A DNA stretch of 64,000 nt from Paramecium pentaurelia (lineage: Eukaryota > Ciliophora > Oligohymenophorea > Peniculida > Parameciidae), in the NCBI GenBank assembly GCA_905183005.1, contig CAJJDO010000147.1, positions 1,521 to 65,520 on the forward strand. The letters are read 5' to 3'. A program made the position numbers and the translations under genes. This document shows positions 62,883 to 64,000 of the stretch, piece after piece (the first letter of the stretch is position 1; every line of letters begins with the position of its first letter). The notes beneath the pieces are model-generated. The model saw only the letters and a list, made by a program, of their open reading frames with translations. It did no database searches and was not told the DNA's origin.

Positions 62883-63860
62883 TCATTTTTTCCAAATGGA
62901 GGTTATAGATAAATAATCAAGGAGTAATGTAGGATAATAAGATTTAAGAGTATCAAAATCAAAATAGCAAATTTATTCATCATTATCTTTGCATTTGAAT
63001 ACAAGTAATTTATTTTACATAAGATGATGAGAAATAATGCATTCTAATGGAATTTTGCCATCACTTACCTAACATTTTGAATTCTTATCATAATATTTTT
63101 GATTTAGTAAATTAAACTTTGGTAAATCAGTATATTGACTTTTATATCCAGAAGGTAAAGAAGCTTATGGTTTATATATAATGACTTCATCATCTCTCTT
63201 TTTCTTTTATTCTTTCTTTTTTATCATCAATAACATTTCTTAAATGAATTCTTTTTCAGTTTTATAATGACCATATTTAAAACTGCATTCTGTAATTTGT
63301 AATGGATACTATTTTTGTAAATATTTTTATGATTCTATTTTATAGTCATTTTTATAAGAAAGAAACTCTCTATCAGTTTCACTCTTTCTTGGTCTACCTC
63401 TGCCTCTTCTCATAAAAAAGTCATAATCTTCTTTATCATCATTCCTATCTATTAAATATTATTGAATTGAAATACTTTCATAATTTTTGTAATTATTAGG
63501 TTCTTGTAAAAGTTTATAATTTTATTATCCATTAGATTCTGTTTTATTAGTTTAAGATAATAGAGCATATTTATTTTCAGATGTATATTTTTTATATACT
63601 TGACATCCTTTATTCATAATATGTACTCTAATTTTTATATGGCTATTTGCTTTGTAAATTTTGGTATGATAATTTTTATAATTTTGGCATCTTTCAAATC
63701 TAGTAATCAATTAATTAGAAATTCCTTCAAAAGCAGTCTCTGGTTCCCAAGTAGATTCTGTTTTAGAATATCCTACCCATTTAATATAGTATTCAAAGCT
63801 ATTTAGATATCTTTTTCCATGAACAAATTCGACATCGTATTGTTATTATTGAAATTCCAT
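62883..63860 (-). CDS. Chromodomain and AT-hook protein
   Basis: An intron-free frame of 325 residues. Residues ~8-50 form a chromodomain: YDVEFVHGKRYLNSFEYYIKW, then VGYSKTESTWEPE, with the aromatic cage residues Y, W and W in place, so binding to methylated histone H3 is likely. An AT-hook (RRGRGRPRKS) lies near residue 150. The C-terminal ~80 residues (SDGKIPLECIISHHLM, then CYFDFDTLKSYYPTLLLDYL) look like a divergent chromo-shadow domain. This would be an HP1- or Polycomb-like chromatin reader that also touches AT-rich DNA. The start is ATG 63860 (MEFQQQQYDVEF). A longer upstream ATG lies in another frame. Confidence 0.8.
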
Positions 63861-63941
63861 GGAGTAGTTAGTTACTAAATGGTTCCTTTATTTCCATGAT
63901 TATTTTATATAAATAATTAATATATATAATATATATATAGA

Positions 63942-64000
63942 TCATTTAGATTTTTTATCCTTTTTTAGTGGAACAATTACTTAAGGTTTTTCTTCTTATG
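63942..64000 (-). CDS. 3' end of a gene cut by the window edge
   Basis: A minus-strand frame open to the window edge reads EEKPQVIVPLKKDKKSK and then TGA. The charged C-terminus looks like the end of a real protein, but only about 19 codons are visible. Identity unknown. Confidence 0.35.

Noticed and set aside
1..64000. tRNA, rRNA, CRISPR arrays and intact transposons
   Set aside because: I looked for GTTCRA-type T-arms, regularly spaced short repeats and transposase motifs by eye and found none. A covariance-model scan would be needed to exclude tRNAs fully.

Overview
The window looks like macronuclear DNA of a ciliate, most likely Paramecium. Reading frames make sense only if TAA and TAG are read as glutamine and TGA is the sole stop. 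The DNA is very AT-rich, genes lie close together on both strands (two convergent pairs leave only 30 nt between stops), and coding regions are cut by tiny introns. Most introns are 20-32 nt, with a GTA start and a TAG end. For most of the multi-exon models below, removing the introns I placed gives a coding length that is an exact multiple of three, which is an internal check. A standard-code ORF scan breaks nearly every gene into short pieces, so all gene calls here come from re-reading the sequence with the ciliate code.

Layout. 0-2.8 kb is gene-poor, with a WD40 scrap and a doubtful remnant. 2.9-7 kb holds a bacterial-type D-Ala-D-Ala carboxypeptidase, a MYND zinc finger fused to a PDK1-like kinase, and a coiled-coil protein. 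7.1-22.7 kb is one gene for a protein of about 5,130 residues that joins SPRY, UBA, a RanBP2 zinc finger, a BIRC6-like E2 and a complete ubiquitin-activating E1. 22.8-29.6 kb has an acylated IQ/MORN protein, a kinase-TPR gene disrupted by an assembly duplication around a single N, and a linker histone H1. 31-39 kb has coiled-coil proteins, a many-EF-hand EFCAB6-like protein, a helix-turn-helix protein and a TFIIIC subunit. 39-46 kb has Rab2, a RING-CH membrane E3, a Gln-rich protein and axonemal dynein intermediate chain 2. 46-54 kb has a Vps8-like gene, a SANT protein, a CTF-repeat protein, a CFAP97-like protein, a second Rab and triosephosphate isomerase. 54-64 kb has a CK1-like pseudokinase, a TFIIB/cyclin-fold protein, coiled-coil and MORN proteins, an active CK1, a tubulin-type carboxypeptidase (CCP) and a chromodomain/AT-hook protein.

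There is no sign of operons. Themes that recur by chance or by gene content are cilia (DNAI2, EFCAB6-like, CCP deglutamylase, CFAP97-like), membrane traffic (Rab2, second Rab, Vps8), ubiquitin (E2-E1 fusion, RING-CH) and transcription/chromatin (TFIIIC5, TFIIB-like, SANT, H1, chromodomain). The most unusual object is the E2-E1 fusion. I saw no tRNA, rRNA, CRISPR array, telomeric repeat or intact transposon.
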